NCBI GenBank assembly: GCA_008360975.2 | Contig: CM039211.1 | Coordinates: forward strand, 45,469,031 to 45,533,030 | Direction of reading: 5' to 3' | DNA: 64,000 bases | From: Lichenostomus cassidix | Lineage: Eukaryota > Chordata > Aves > Passeriformes > Meliphagidae | In this document: one piece after another, positions 47,206 to 58,067 of the stretch | How the letters are laid out: the number at the start of each line of letters is the position of its first letter | Position numbering within the stretch: the stretch's first letter is position 1 | Translations under genes and position numbers: made by a program | Notes under the pieces: model-generated | What the model was told of the DNA's origin: nothing | Seen by the model: the letters and a program-made list of their open reading frames with translations, nothing else | The model's database searches: none

Positions 47206-49665
47206 AGCCTGTGAAAAAGAGCTAAATGAGTGAGTTGAATAGGTATGGTAGAGGTTGACACTGGTTTGTGATATGTGAAGAGATAACTTTACTATTGACA
47301 AGGCCACAGTTCTGTTTTCATATACATAAAGAAATTTAGCAAATAACATACTGCCTGTACAAGTACTGCGTGTTTTGGTGATAGGTCTACTGTACTTAAA
47401 GATCTAATAACATAAGTTCAGTTATGAAGCATCATTTTTGCACTAAAAATAGTGCATTGAGAAAGGGTTGGTCTAGCATAGTGACAAAGCAAGAAAGTGT
47501 TAATGACTAAGACAATGTGTTTTGGAACACAATTGTTTCCTAAGCACTTCAATCAAGCACAGATAATTTCAATACAAATAATTGTGTATGACTATTTATA
47601 ATTTATACTCTTTCACATCACATTTACTCTAGGAATTCCATTTTGTTTTGCTGCTTTTCAATGATTATTGTTTGCAGAAGTTATTTTTCATCAGAGTATT
47701 AACTTTTCTATTTCTTGAACCGTTCAGAAATCACTGGTTTTGCTGTAGAAAAGCAAATAAAACATGTTTGATTTTCTGTTTCAGGGAAATCTTGAAGAGT
47801 CTTACACTTTTAATCCTCCAGTCGTTAACTGTGCTATGAGGACATTCTGGTGAGGTGGTAAGTTGGTCTGTTACTTTGATCAGCTAAATTGTCATTTCAG
47901 ATTTAACTGCTATAACAATACCCTTCAGTGTCTATCTGACAAACTTGTCTTTCAGGCTCTCTTGGCAAATTTCCAAAACTGTAAATCTATGATTGATTTC
48001 ATATGTAGGAAGTCTGAATCATAGAGGCATCAAATGTTTTCTTTATTTACAGATTAACTTTACATCATATGAACAGAGCAGCTGATTCCTTCATGCTCAA
48101 TGTCTATTTTCCAGAAATGCTATGTTCCTACACATCTGGAAATCTGGGTGATTATTATAATTAGTTTAGTACAGCATGAGTCACCCAGGAATGTTAGATA
48201 TTTTCAGCTTTCACAATTTCTGTAATCTATTTGTCAACTACTTGTCAGACTTCTTCCAGAATATTCTGTCCCCACACCCACATGAGTATGACAAAAGTCT
48301 AAAGGCTTTTGTTTTTCCGATTGCAAAGAAGGCTGATAGATTTAAGAGGTCACTGCGACCTGTCAATGTTCTCTGGATGAGCAGCTTTTATGAAGGTCTA
48401 ATAAATTACATTATAATTTCTGTTGATCTGAGCAACTAGTAACTCATATTATACTCTCTAACCAGGAATTTTCATCTGCAATAGGATTACTTTTAATCTT
48501 TACTTTTAAATACTGAACAGAGACAACAGAAATGATGGTTACTTATTTCAAGATATTAGAGAAGTTCTGAATAATGGTGGGACCACTGACTGTGAATCAT
48601 ATTTCAGACAATTGTGGTTCATTGCTCTCAGCCTTAATATAGCATGCTCATTCTTTTTTGTTTTTTCCTTCATTATAAAGTCAAAGTTTGTGCTACTGTT
48701 GGAGCTTGAGTGCTGAAAAATACAATTCTTTTGGAGAAACACCATGTGGCTTTTCCTCAGCTAGATACCATTTTGTGTTTTTGGTTTTTTTTAATATTTC
48801 TATCCATCTATTAATAAAAGTACAAGAATAGTTTTACAACTCCAATTATATATACTTGTTATATGAAAAAGATTAATGTTCCAGAATTTAATGACTGCAA
48901 GAAAACCTTTCAAAACACTAGATAAATATTATATAAGAAGCATATAGTTGTATGCTCTTTCATGTTCTATGGACAGAAATGGACATTACATTATGTACAT
49001 TAACTGCAGAGTTAGGACCACTGATGTAGCATAGATTCTTAATTCTCTGCTCTCTTGTTGTTGATAAATGGAGAATTTATGAAGCAAATGAGAAAAATTA
49101 TTTCTGATTTTAATATATAAAGTTTACCCAGCTCATAGTCTGTTACTTTTTAAACCAGGCAGATATTTGTTCTGATCAATCTTCTGAGTGACTTTTTCTT
49201 TTTGATATCATTGAAGTTCAGTGTCACTTACTATCCTGTCATCTAAAAGAAATTATGTCCCCCAAGCAGTGTTTATTTATTGGAGTGAATACCAACAACA
49301 AAACTCCATTTTGATACAAAGTTTCCTTTTCAGGGATTTTTTTTTCCTTGCCTTTGAAAATGTGCAATGGATTAAAGTGTGATGTAAATCATGTCATTTG
49401 GTCATCCTCTCATTTTCTTAGCTAAAATATAAATTACTCTTATTGGAAGTAATAAAATTATCCATTGTCTGGGGGTTTCCTACTGTAAAAATACAAGTAG
49501 TTTAGATGTAGTAATGTATTTTTACCCAAATTAATAAATACATTCTCAAAACAAATTCGCATTCATAAAGTAAAATCTAATAAATAGAAATCTAATTTAT
49601 TTCTGCAGTCTTGCAACAGTGTTTTTTTGTTGGGTTTTTTTTTTAATAAATGTGAACTTTTTACT

Positions 49666-49689
49666 ACTATTTTTATTACTATTTTTATT
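49666..49689 (+). repeat. 12-bp tandem duplication
   Basis: ACTATTTTTATT at 49666-49677 is repeated exactly at 49678-49689. Confidence 0.88.
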
Positions 49690-49857
49690 TCACTGTTAAA
49701 GAATTCTTGATTATATGTGGCTAGAATCCCAGTTCTTCAAGACTTCAAATCTGGAATAAATATAATTTCCTGGGCTGAAATCCTATCATTTTACCAAATG
49801 AAAGAAATTTCCTTGAACAAATTAGTAACAATGGAAGAACAATGGGAAATTTAAAAC

Positions 49858-49880
49858 GGGGGAGGGGGAAGGGGGGGGGG
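49858..49880 (+). other. G-quadruplex candidate
   Basis: Runs of five, five and ten G separated by A and AA, in otherwise AT-rich DNA. The ten-G run can supply two tracts, giving four G-tracts with very short loops. A G-quadruplex is likely on the basis of established sequence rules, though not shown. Confidence 0.6.
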
Positions 49881-51616
49881 TTCAGGCAAATTTATATAAA
49901 AGTTTCAGTGGTTTAATGTTTGTGTTAGTATAAGGATTCTGTATTTGTGGCATATATAATGATATACAATTTTTTAACTTGCATTCATTATCATTTCAGA
50001 TGTTACAGAAAAAAATAAATCCAAATTGTGAACACTTTATCTCTTACAGAAAGTAATTTAGCAAAACTTCATAATCATAGAAAAGCCTGCTTAAAATTGA
50101 ATAGAGGTTGCTTCTTTTATGTATTGCTTTATTTTAAACAGAAATTCAGTGCTTTGTTTTCCTCAGCTTTGTGAGCACATTTTCAGCCCTGAAAACGTCA
50201 ACATAAAATTCTCCTTAAGGGTGAAATTTTGATAGTGCAGAAATATAAAGCATGTCCCTCAGACTTCATTGTGTCTTAGATTCCATATTTAAACTTGGAT
50301 GAACAGAGATATGTCTGCAGCACTTTCATGATACTTAAGATATATGCAAGTGGAGACAATATGTCTTCATTATTTAGAACTAATTTGTTGTGATTGATGA
50401 AAAAGGTGAAAACTCTAGATACAGGCATACAAGATGCAGTCTATTACTTTTATTGATTATAGAATTAAAGGAGGCTATTATTTATTTAACATTTTTAATG
50501 AAATTCCAATTATTAAAAAGAATATATGAGTATTAAAATTCTCAACCCTGACTATCAGTTCAATAGCTTGGCAAGTTAGAATAAGAATATCCAAGCTTTA
50601 ACCTCTAGGCATTATTATTGAAGCCAGTTTGGATTGGTTCAGTTTGAACATTCTTTTAGTTTGACAGTTATTTGGCTAGCTGAAATGTGATGGTGGAATG
50701 AGTTCAAATGCTAAGGGTAAAGAACCACATTACAAAAAATCTGCCTATTATGACAATAGTTCACATCTTGCAACCACAACAGAAAGGCCAAAGATCAGAC
50801 ATCTATGAAGAGGCAACTGCACCTTAAGTCAACCAGCAGTTTTGAGTCCTGTGGCTCAAAACATAAGGAGCCCTGCAAAAAAAGTGAACACTCCCACACC
50901 AAGGCTGCACTGCAAGTGTGGTCAAAAAATTCTGGTTCATTTATCTACTTACCATCAGCACAAAATTCACTTAACCACTTAAGCAAGTTTAAAATGATGG
51001 AAAAAACACTCCTTTTTTGATAAAAGTCTATACTGCTATATTCTATGTTCTTACTGAAACTGAGAATAACATGTCAAGCAGTAATTTCTAATTAAGGAAT
51101 AATGATAAAGCAGCCTAATGGAACTGCAAAAAATCTTAATACAATACAGAAACATTACCAATTAATGTATTTTTGTCCACAAAATTATACATTCAAGTAA
51201 TTTAGTTCTGGAGTTTCTTCATTGTGTGGATAGAAACTAGAATAAACAAAATCTTCATGGACAAGTCAGGCATCTATTAAAATGATTGGATTTTTTTCTT
51301 CATACTAATCCATTACAGATGACTTTCAGTCATGAATGAAAGAAAAATTAAAAACAAAATATTTTCAATCTGTGTTTTTCTTTGCAAATAAATATTGGTA
51401 TCACTCCACAACATATAGCAAATAGTAGTGCAAGGAGATATGTTATACAGGTCAGTATTTCTCAGTAGCTGTGTGGTAACCATAATAGATGAGTCACAGC
51501 AGGCAATCTATAGAGTTACAAAATAGAGTTTATAATGATAAAAATCTCAATAAAAAGGAAAATGTTGCTTCTTTTCGATTGTCATTTTACTTTTCACAAC
51601 CAGGTAATTCTGAATG

Positions 51617-51666
51617 CAGGATCTGTGGTCTAATTTTAGCACAGGATCTGTGGTCTAATTTTAGCA
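51617..51666 (+). repeat. Perfect 25-bp tandem duplication
   Basis: CAGGATCTGTGGTCTAATTT followed by TAGCA (51617-51641) is repeated without change at 51642-51666. No mismatch, so it is probably recent or under assembly doubt. Confidence 0.95.
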
Positions 51667-52144
51667 TGTTAGTAGTATTTGCTCTTATCATGAGTCAGTT
51701 TATTGAGAGACAACTTTTTAAATAACATTTCTAGTGCGTACTGTTGTACGTAGATATCAATCTTCTCTTATAAATATTTTATGTACATTGTATAATCAAG
51801 GGTTCAGAAATTAGTGAATATACTCACCAGTTTTCCTAAACTATAGGATTATTTAAAGAAAAACATTGATTGTTTCACAAAGGCCATTTTAAGATCCTGT
51901 ACAGTTTTGAGAGATTTTATTGCCTTATGAGGGCTCTGTATGCCAAAAGATTCACGTTCATTATTCACAGAGAATACAATTTTGTCAGAAATGTTTTTTG
52001 TGGAAGTGGCAAAAACTTTGTAGCGAAAAAGCTTATTTTCCCTCTGTGTATCCTTGGCAGAGAACAATATAGTTTAGACACATCCAAAAAATGAAATAAG
52101 ACCTTGCTAAAATCCTTTTGCTTAGTAAATTTGAATGGGTTTTT

Positions 52145-52159
52145 GTTGTTGTTGTTGTT
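52145..52159 (+). repeat. (GTT)5 microsatellite
   Basis: Five perfect GTT units followed by imperfect CTTGTTCTGG. Confidence 0.9.
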
Positions 52160-52296
52160 CTTGTTCTGGTTTTCATTTTTAAATCTATATTTTATTAGAA
52201 TTCTTTTATTAAAAAACTTGGTTTATTGTCTGAAAGTACCAGTTATTACATGTAACTAGGTGTAAAATCAACATAATTCTAAACCAAGTTGATTTT

Positions 52297-52340
52297 TATG
52301 CATTTTTATGTAGTTACTAATATGCATTTTTATGTAGTTA
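52297..52340 (+). repeat. 20-bp direct repeat beside a CR1 insertion
   Basis: TATGCATTTTTATGTAGTTA occurs at 52297-52316 and 52321-52340, separated by CTAA. The second copy ends just before the CR1 terminus at 52344. Confidence 0.92.
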
Positions 52341-52343
52341 ACA

Positions 52344-54520
52344 ATCGCAGTATCACAGAATGGGTCAGGATGGAGAGGACCACAGTGGGTCATCTGATCC
52401 AAGCTCCCTGCTCACACAGGGTCATCCTAGAGCACATTGCACAGGACTGTGTCCAGACGGTTCTTGAATATCCCCAGTAAGGGAGACTTCACAACCTTTC
52501 TGGGCAATCTATTGCAATGCAGTCACCTGCACAGTAAAGTTCCTCCTCATATTCAGGTGGAACTTCCTGTGTATCTGTTTCTGCCTATTGCCTTTTGTCC
52601 TATCGCTCACCACCACTGAGAAAGGCCTGATTCATCCTCTTGGCACCCTCCCTTCCAATACTGATAGACATTGACAAGGTCCCCTCTCAGTTTTCTCCTC
52701 GAGACTGAGCAGGCCAAACACTCTCAGCCTTTCTTCATAAGACAGATGCTTCAGTCCCTTAAACCTCCCCTGGACCCACTCCAGGAGCTCCATGTCTGCC
52801 CTGCACTGAGCAGCCCAGAATTGGGCACAGAGCTCCATATGAGGCTTCACCAGGGCTGAGCAGAGGGGCAAGATCACCTCACTAGACCTGCTGTCAGTGC
52901 TCTTCCTAATGAACCCCAGGACACCATTGGCTTTCTTTGCCACCAGGACACACTGCTGGCTCATGGACAGCTTGTTGCCCACCAGGACCCCGAGGTCCTT
53001 CCCCATAGAGCTGCTTCCCAGCAGATCAGCACTCAGCCTGTTCTGGTGCCTGGGGTTTTCTTCCACAGGTGCAGAACCCTTCATTTGCATTCGTTGAGTT
53101 TCAGACAGTTCTTCTCTGCCCATCTCTCCACCTTGCTGAGGTCCATCTGAAGAGCTGCACAGCCCTCTGGGGTATTGGGCACTCCTTCCAGCTTTGTGTC
53201 ATTGGTGAACTCACTGAGGAGGCATCAGGCCCTTTATCCAAGTCACTGATGAACAAGTTAAACAATACTGGGCCCAGTGCTTAACCTTTGGGGACACCAC
53301 TGATGACAAGCCTCCAGCCTGACCCTGCACCACTGATTGCAGCCCTCTGGAATCTCTCATTCAGCCAGCTCTCAATCCACCTCACTGCCCACTCATCTAA
53401 TCCACACTTCCTTGTGTTTGCCTAGAAGGATGTTATGAGAGAGACAGAGTCAAAAGCCTTGCTGAAGTTGAGGTGGACAATATCAGCTGCTCTCCCCTCA
53501 TCCCTCCACTTACTTGTTTCATCATGGAAGGCAATCAGGTTTTTCAAACATGACTTGTCTTTACAGAATCCATGCTGACTCCTGATCAGCTTCTTGCCTT
53601 CCATGTGGGTAGACACAAACTCCAGAATGAGGCACTCACTCTATCATCTTTCCAGGGATTGAGGTGAGCCCAACTGGGCAGTAGTTACCTGGGTCCTCCT
53701 TTTTGCTCCTTTGGAAGACCAGGGTGACATTTGCAATATTCCAGTCCTCAGGCACCTCTCCTGATATTCATGACCTTTCAAAGAAGATCATGAGGAGCCT
53801 GTCTAGGATGTCCAACAGCTCTCTCAGCACTTGTGGATTCCTCTCGTCAAGGCCCATGGATTTGTAGATATCATGTTTGCCTGGCTCTACCTGAATGCTC
53901 CTTGACCAAGGGCAAGTCCTCCTTCTAACATTCATTTACCCTGGTCTCCTGGGTCAGAGGTTCCTGGAGGCTGGTATAAAACCAGTGAAGACTAATGCAA
54001 AGAAGGCATTCAATAACTCTGCCTTCTCTACAACGTTACCAGGGTTCCCTTTGTATTTGCTAATGGACCCACATTATCCTTTTTTTTTCTTTTATTAGTT
54101 CTTTATTCATCCAAGGAAGTTTCCTGCCCCCTTGGCCTGATTTCTTTCTCACTGGGATGCATTGCTCTTTAGTCTGGAGGAAATGACCATTGAATACCAA
54201 TTGTCTCTCTTGGACCCCTCTTCCCTGAAGGGTCAGTTCCTCTGGGATTCTTGAAAGATCCCTAAAGAGGCTAAAACTAACTCTACTGAAATTGATGTCT
54301 GTAATCTTCCTCACTGTCCTGATACCTCTTCATTCAATACTGAACTGCACAATCTCATTGCTGCTACAGCCAAGACTGCCCCCAACCTTCACAACACAGC
54401 AAGGCCTTTCTTATTTGTACTATGAAGTCTAACAGCACAGCATTCCTTTTGGGATCCTTCACTTCCTGTAACAGGAAGTTTTCATCAATGGTTTCCAGGA
54501 ACCTGCTGGAGATGTATTTT
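52344..54520 (-). mobile_element. CR1 LINE, longest copy, minus strand, inactive
   Basis: About 2.2 kb from the CR1 terminus (CAGTATCACAGAATGG) through the 3' part, the reverse-transcriptase domain and part of the region before it; the endonuclease and ORF1 are absent by 5' truncation. Minus frame 52632-53123 (163 codons) carries CR1 C-terminal ORF2 sequence such as KDLGVLVGNKLSMSQQC. Frame 53422-53616 holds the start of the RT domain with HLNFSKAFDSV, where the motif A aspartate is replaced by asparagine. The catalytic FADD-type motif (53198-53209) reads FTND. Both changes plus frameshifts mean no enzyme activity. Truncation near 54520 is approximate. Confidence 0.94.
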
Positions 54521-57345
54521 AAAATGCATTTCTTTTTTACAAATTAGTGCAGTTGACCTTGGTGAAAGTAGGCTTTATCTGTAAAACTAAGACTAATTAA
54601 TTACCATGTGATCTAGGACAGTGATAAACTTTCCAGAATGGACAGAGGCTGAAGAGAAACAAATGTTACTAAATAGTCATTTAGACTATGTCCTACATTC
54701 ATATTTGAGGCAGCCATTTGAGGCAACACTTTAGGGGCCGCCATTCCAAGATGGAAAAGCAGGAAGACTATGTTCAGAGTTACTGAAGATGTTAAATTTA
54801 GACTTTGGTTTAGATTTTTAAGTATTATAATACAATTCTGAATAACATATTCAATTCTGAAATGTTATAATGCAGAATAACATGTATTCTTATCTCTTTG
54901 TGTAAGAGAACCTATAATAAATTTAATCAACTTTTCTGCTTTCTAAACCACTCAAAACAAATCTGACTACTGCGTACATTCATTATTCTTTCAGTAAACA
55001 TGAATAACAATGTTAAGTAACCAAATAGTTGACAACATTCATGTTAAAAAGATACCACAGGTCTGACTTTTGCTGAAGTTGTGTATGAAAAGCCTGTACT
55101 GTACTGCAACAATTGACTTAATATTCAAGACTCTAAACAGGCAAAAATCCCTTACTTTTCTTTGTCCGCTTGATCTGTGCTTACAACATCCTTTGATGTT
55201 ATAAACAACCATATTTAGTTTCTTTAGTTGGGCTGATTCATGATTGTAGTTCTGATTTCCTATGGGATTATGGATGACAGCTTGGAAGTATAAAAATGCC
55301 TTTTTACCATTTAAAACTAAGCAGGCTGCTGTTACATCTGAATCCTCTGATGATACCATACTGATGTTGTACTAGGAATCATGAATAGTGGATTTTTCTG
55401 GTGTTACCTGTTTTGTGGTGAGTAATAATATCAGTACTTCACAAAAATAACTTCTTCAAAGTGTTGGTCTTAACATGCTTTCATCTTTACTGTCTCTCTG
55501 TGAGGTGAATGGAAATATGTTTCTGATAAGGAACATGCTATCATATAGAAAGGACTTAAATGACTTGTGTCATGGCATTCACAAGCATAAAAAGCAAGCC
55601 CCTAACAGGCAGATGTTATACCATCACAACACTTGGCTTCCCTCATAGGTTTTTAGAATCTTTAGTTCCCAAATTTTCATTATACAACTATTACTGGTAC
55701 AAATTGATGTTTGAAAATACCTGCAAAGCAGACAATATTTTTATTATAGATACTCTAATGTAAGGTGCACTATCGCAATATATAGGAAAAATATTATCTT
55801 TAATTTTTAATTTGCTAAAAACATTTTAAAATTTTTGAATGGTAGCAAAGAATACATTGGCATCAACTTTTTATTTGGATTATTATTTGCATTTTCTATT
55901 TACAGGATCAGATTTCTAATTTTTTTCCATATTTGTTCTTTCTGATACTTCAGGCCTTAAAAAAATCTTTCATAAATTGCTTGAGTCCATGAGAAGTACA
56001 GGATCTTGTCAGGTAAACTGTTATGTCATATCTGAGAAAATAAAAAAAAACCCCAAAAAAACCAAAAAACCAAAAAACCAAAAAAAACCCTCAACCAACC
56101 AACCGACAAAAAAAAAAAGAAAAAAAAACCTCAAAAAACCAAAACAAGCAAAACTAACCAACCAAAACAAAACAAAACCCACCCCAGCCAAACCCAGAAG
56201 TCTTGTGTACTTAGAACAAAATGCCCTTTTGTACATAAGCTTTTATGTTATAGGCAAGAGAACATAACCCTACACCCCTGAAATATGATTTTCTCAAATT
56301 AGGCAAAATTGCTTGTAAGATATGTTAACAATCTTGGTAACAGTTCTAAAACTGGAGTACAATAGGTCTTTTTTTTTTTTTTCAGCCCCACAGGTTGAAA
56401 TGTGTTTACCTAAATTGTTATATTAAACAAAATACAAGATTTAAAATTTCAGAAACATTAGAGAAGAATTACTTTGGGTGTAGACTTCTGCTCTAAAAAT
56501 CTTTGTCATTCATTGTTGACTATGTCATATAAGTTATTCATAAGGACTAGTGGAGCCATGAAACAGATTTGTTGAAAGTAGGCTGACTGGTACTTATTTT
56601 AATGCTTCTGATAAATCCCATATTATCCAAATACACTAAACATAGATTTTCCCAATAGTATACAGTGCTTTTATGTCTCAGTAACCAAATTAAAGCTATA
56701 CATTAGGTTACAAAGACAATCGGAAGAAGAATCATATCTAGGAAAATCAGAAGGCATGATACTGAATTCATTTTGGTGTGTGAGTTGGAGTTAGAGATAA
56801 TTTCACACGCATTCAATTTCCTTGGTGAATGTCATGTTCCCTCAAACAGTTTTTCTTTAGAAGTAACAGAAAATTTCCTTTACTTCTGTGGCAGGAAATT
56901 AAGCAAAACATTGTTAAAAAAAGAACTACAAAGAGGTTTGTCAATTAGGGTGAAAGACATAGTACATCTGAATGAAACTGCTAGTTATTCTCCAAAAGTT
57001 ATTTGTTTCAGGCTAGATGACAGTGACACATTTCATAATTCCTCTGTTTACTATCTGTTTATTGCATGATTTAATGATTCAAAAAACTTAAAAAACAAGC
57101 AAACAAACAACATCCAAGGATTCCCTCCTCAAAAATCAGTGCAAAATGATTTTTTAAATATTAAGGGATGAGAATTCAATTATCTGGAAATTAATTTCAT
57201 TTTTTGAAGTAATGTTTTTCTATATAAATTAAGTTGTCTGGTTGTTTAGTCCTATTTTAATTAGCAATTTTCAGAATAGCTCTTTAAAAAAAACAGCTAT
57301 AGATGTTAGTCCTATAATTCATTGTACAAAGAACAGGTCTGTATT
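54521..57345. other. Single-copy AT-rich DNA, no gene
   Basis: No gene is supported. It contains the A/C tract at 56036-56197 and a T14 run ending in CAG (56369-56385), which looks like a splice acceptor but has no downstream exon that I can support. Frame 56773-57069 (98 codons) has no recognisable domain. Confidence 0.55.
56036..56197 (+). repeat. Long A/C-rich low-complexity tract
   Basis: About 160 bases made almost only of A and C, with CCAAAAAA-like and CCAACCAACC units. The minus-strand frame 56021-56236, rich in F, L and G, is an artefact of this tract. Confidence 0.93.
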
Positions 57346-58067
57346 TCACAGAATCGTAGAATGGTTTGGATTGAAAGGGACCATAAATGTCATCTGGCGC
57401 CAAACCCCTGCCATAGGGAGGGACACCTTTCACGGGGCCAGGTTGCTGGGAGCCCCATCCAACCTGGCTTTGAACACTTCCAGAAATGGGCAACCCCAAC
57501 TTCTCTAGGGTCCCTGTTTCAGTGCCCCACTGGCCTCAGAGTAAAGAATTTTTCTCTAATATGTAATCTAAACCTGCTCTCTTAAAGTTTGAAGCCATTC
57601 CCCCTTTTCCCATCACTACATGTTGTTGTAATTAGTTTCGCTCCCTCTTTCTTGTAGGTTCCCTTCAAGTACTGGAAAGCTTCAATTAGGTCAACACAAT
57701 GCTTTCTCTTTTCTAGGCTGAACAATTCCAATTCCCTAAGCCTTTTCTTGTGCAAGTGCTCCATTCCTCTGATCATCTTGGTGGCTTCCTCTGGACTCTA
57801 CCCAACAGATCCATGTCCTTCTAGTGCTGGGGACCCCAGAGCTGAATGCAGAACTGGGGGTGGGGTCTCACAAGGCAAAATACAGGGACAGAATCAAATA
57901 ACCTCTCTTGACCTTCTGACCACGCTGCTTTTGATAGAGACCAGAACTGGGCTGCAGGGTCATTTCTCCTCCAACAGAAACTCCAAGTCCTCTGCGGCAG
58001 AGCTGCTCAATCTGTTCATCCCCCAGCCTGTGTTGGTACTAGGGGTTGCCCAGACCCTTGTGCAGCA
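57346..58067 (-). mobile_element. CR1 LINE, 5'-truncated, minus strand
   Basis: Begins TTCACAGAATCGTAGAATGG and includes CCATCCAACCTGGCTTTG and CCCAGCCTGTGTTGGTAC. Minus frame 57582-57776 contains MIRGMEHLHKKRLRELELFS, CR1 ORF2 C-terminal sequence. Only the 3' part and late ORF2 remain. The plus frame 57748-58179 is antisense and not a gene. Confidence 0.93.

Larger units (their letters stand above)
47206..52343. other. Single-copy AT-rich DNA, no gene
   Basis: No gene is supported. It holds the G-run cluster at 49858-49880, a 12-bp tandem (ACTATTTTTATT) at 49666-49689, the 25-bp duplication at 51617-51666, a (GTT)5 run at 52145-52159 and the 20-bp repeat next to the CR1 at 52344. Confidence 0.6.

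Noticed and set aside
52632..53123. 163-codon minus-strand open frame
   Set aside because: It is the C-terminal ORF2 remnant of the CR1 at 52344-54520, with RT motifs damaged elsewhere in the same copy; not a host gene.
56021..56236. Minus frame rich in F, L and G that looks like a membrane segment
   Set aside because: Produced by translating the complement of the A/C low-complexity tract.
56369..56385. T14-CAG splice acceptor
   Set aside because: The downstream sequence has no credible open exon or donor; poly(T) followed by CAG is common in AT-rich DNA.
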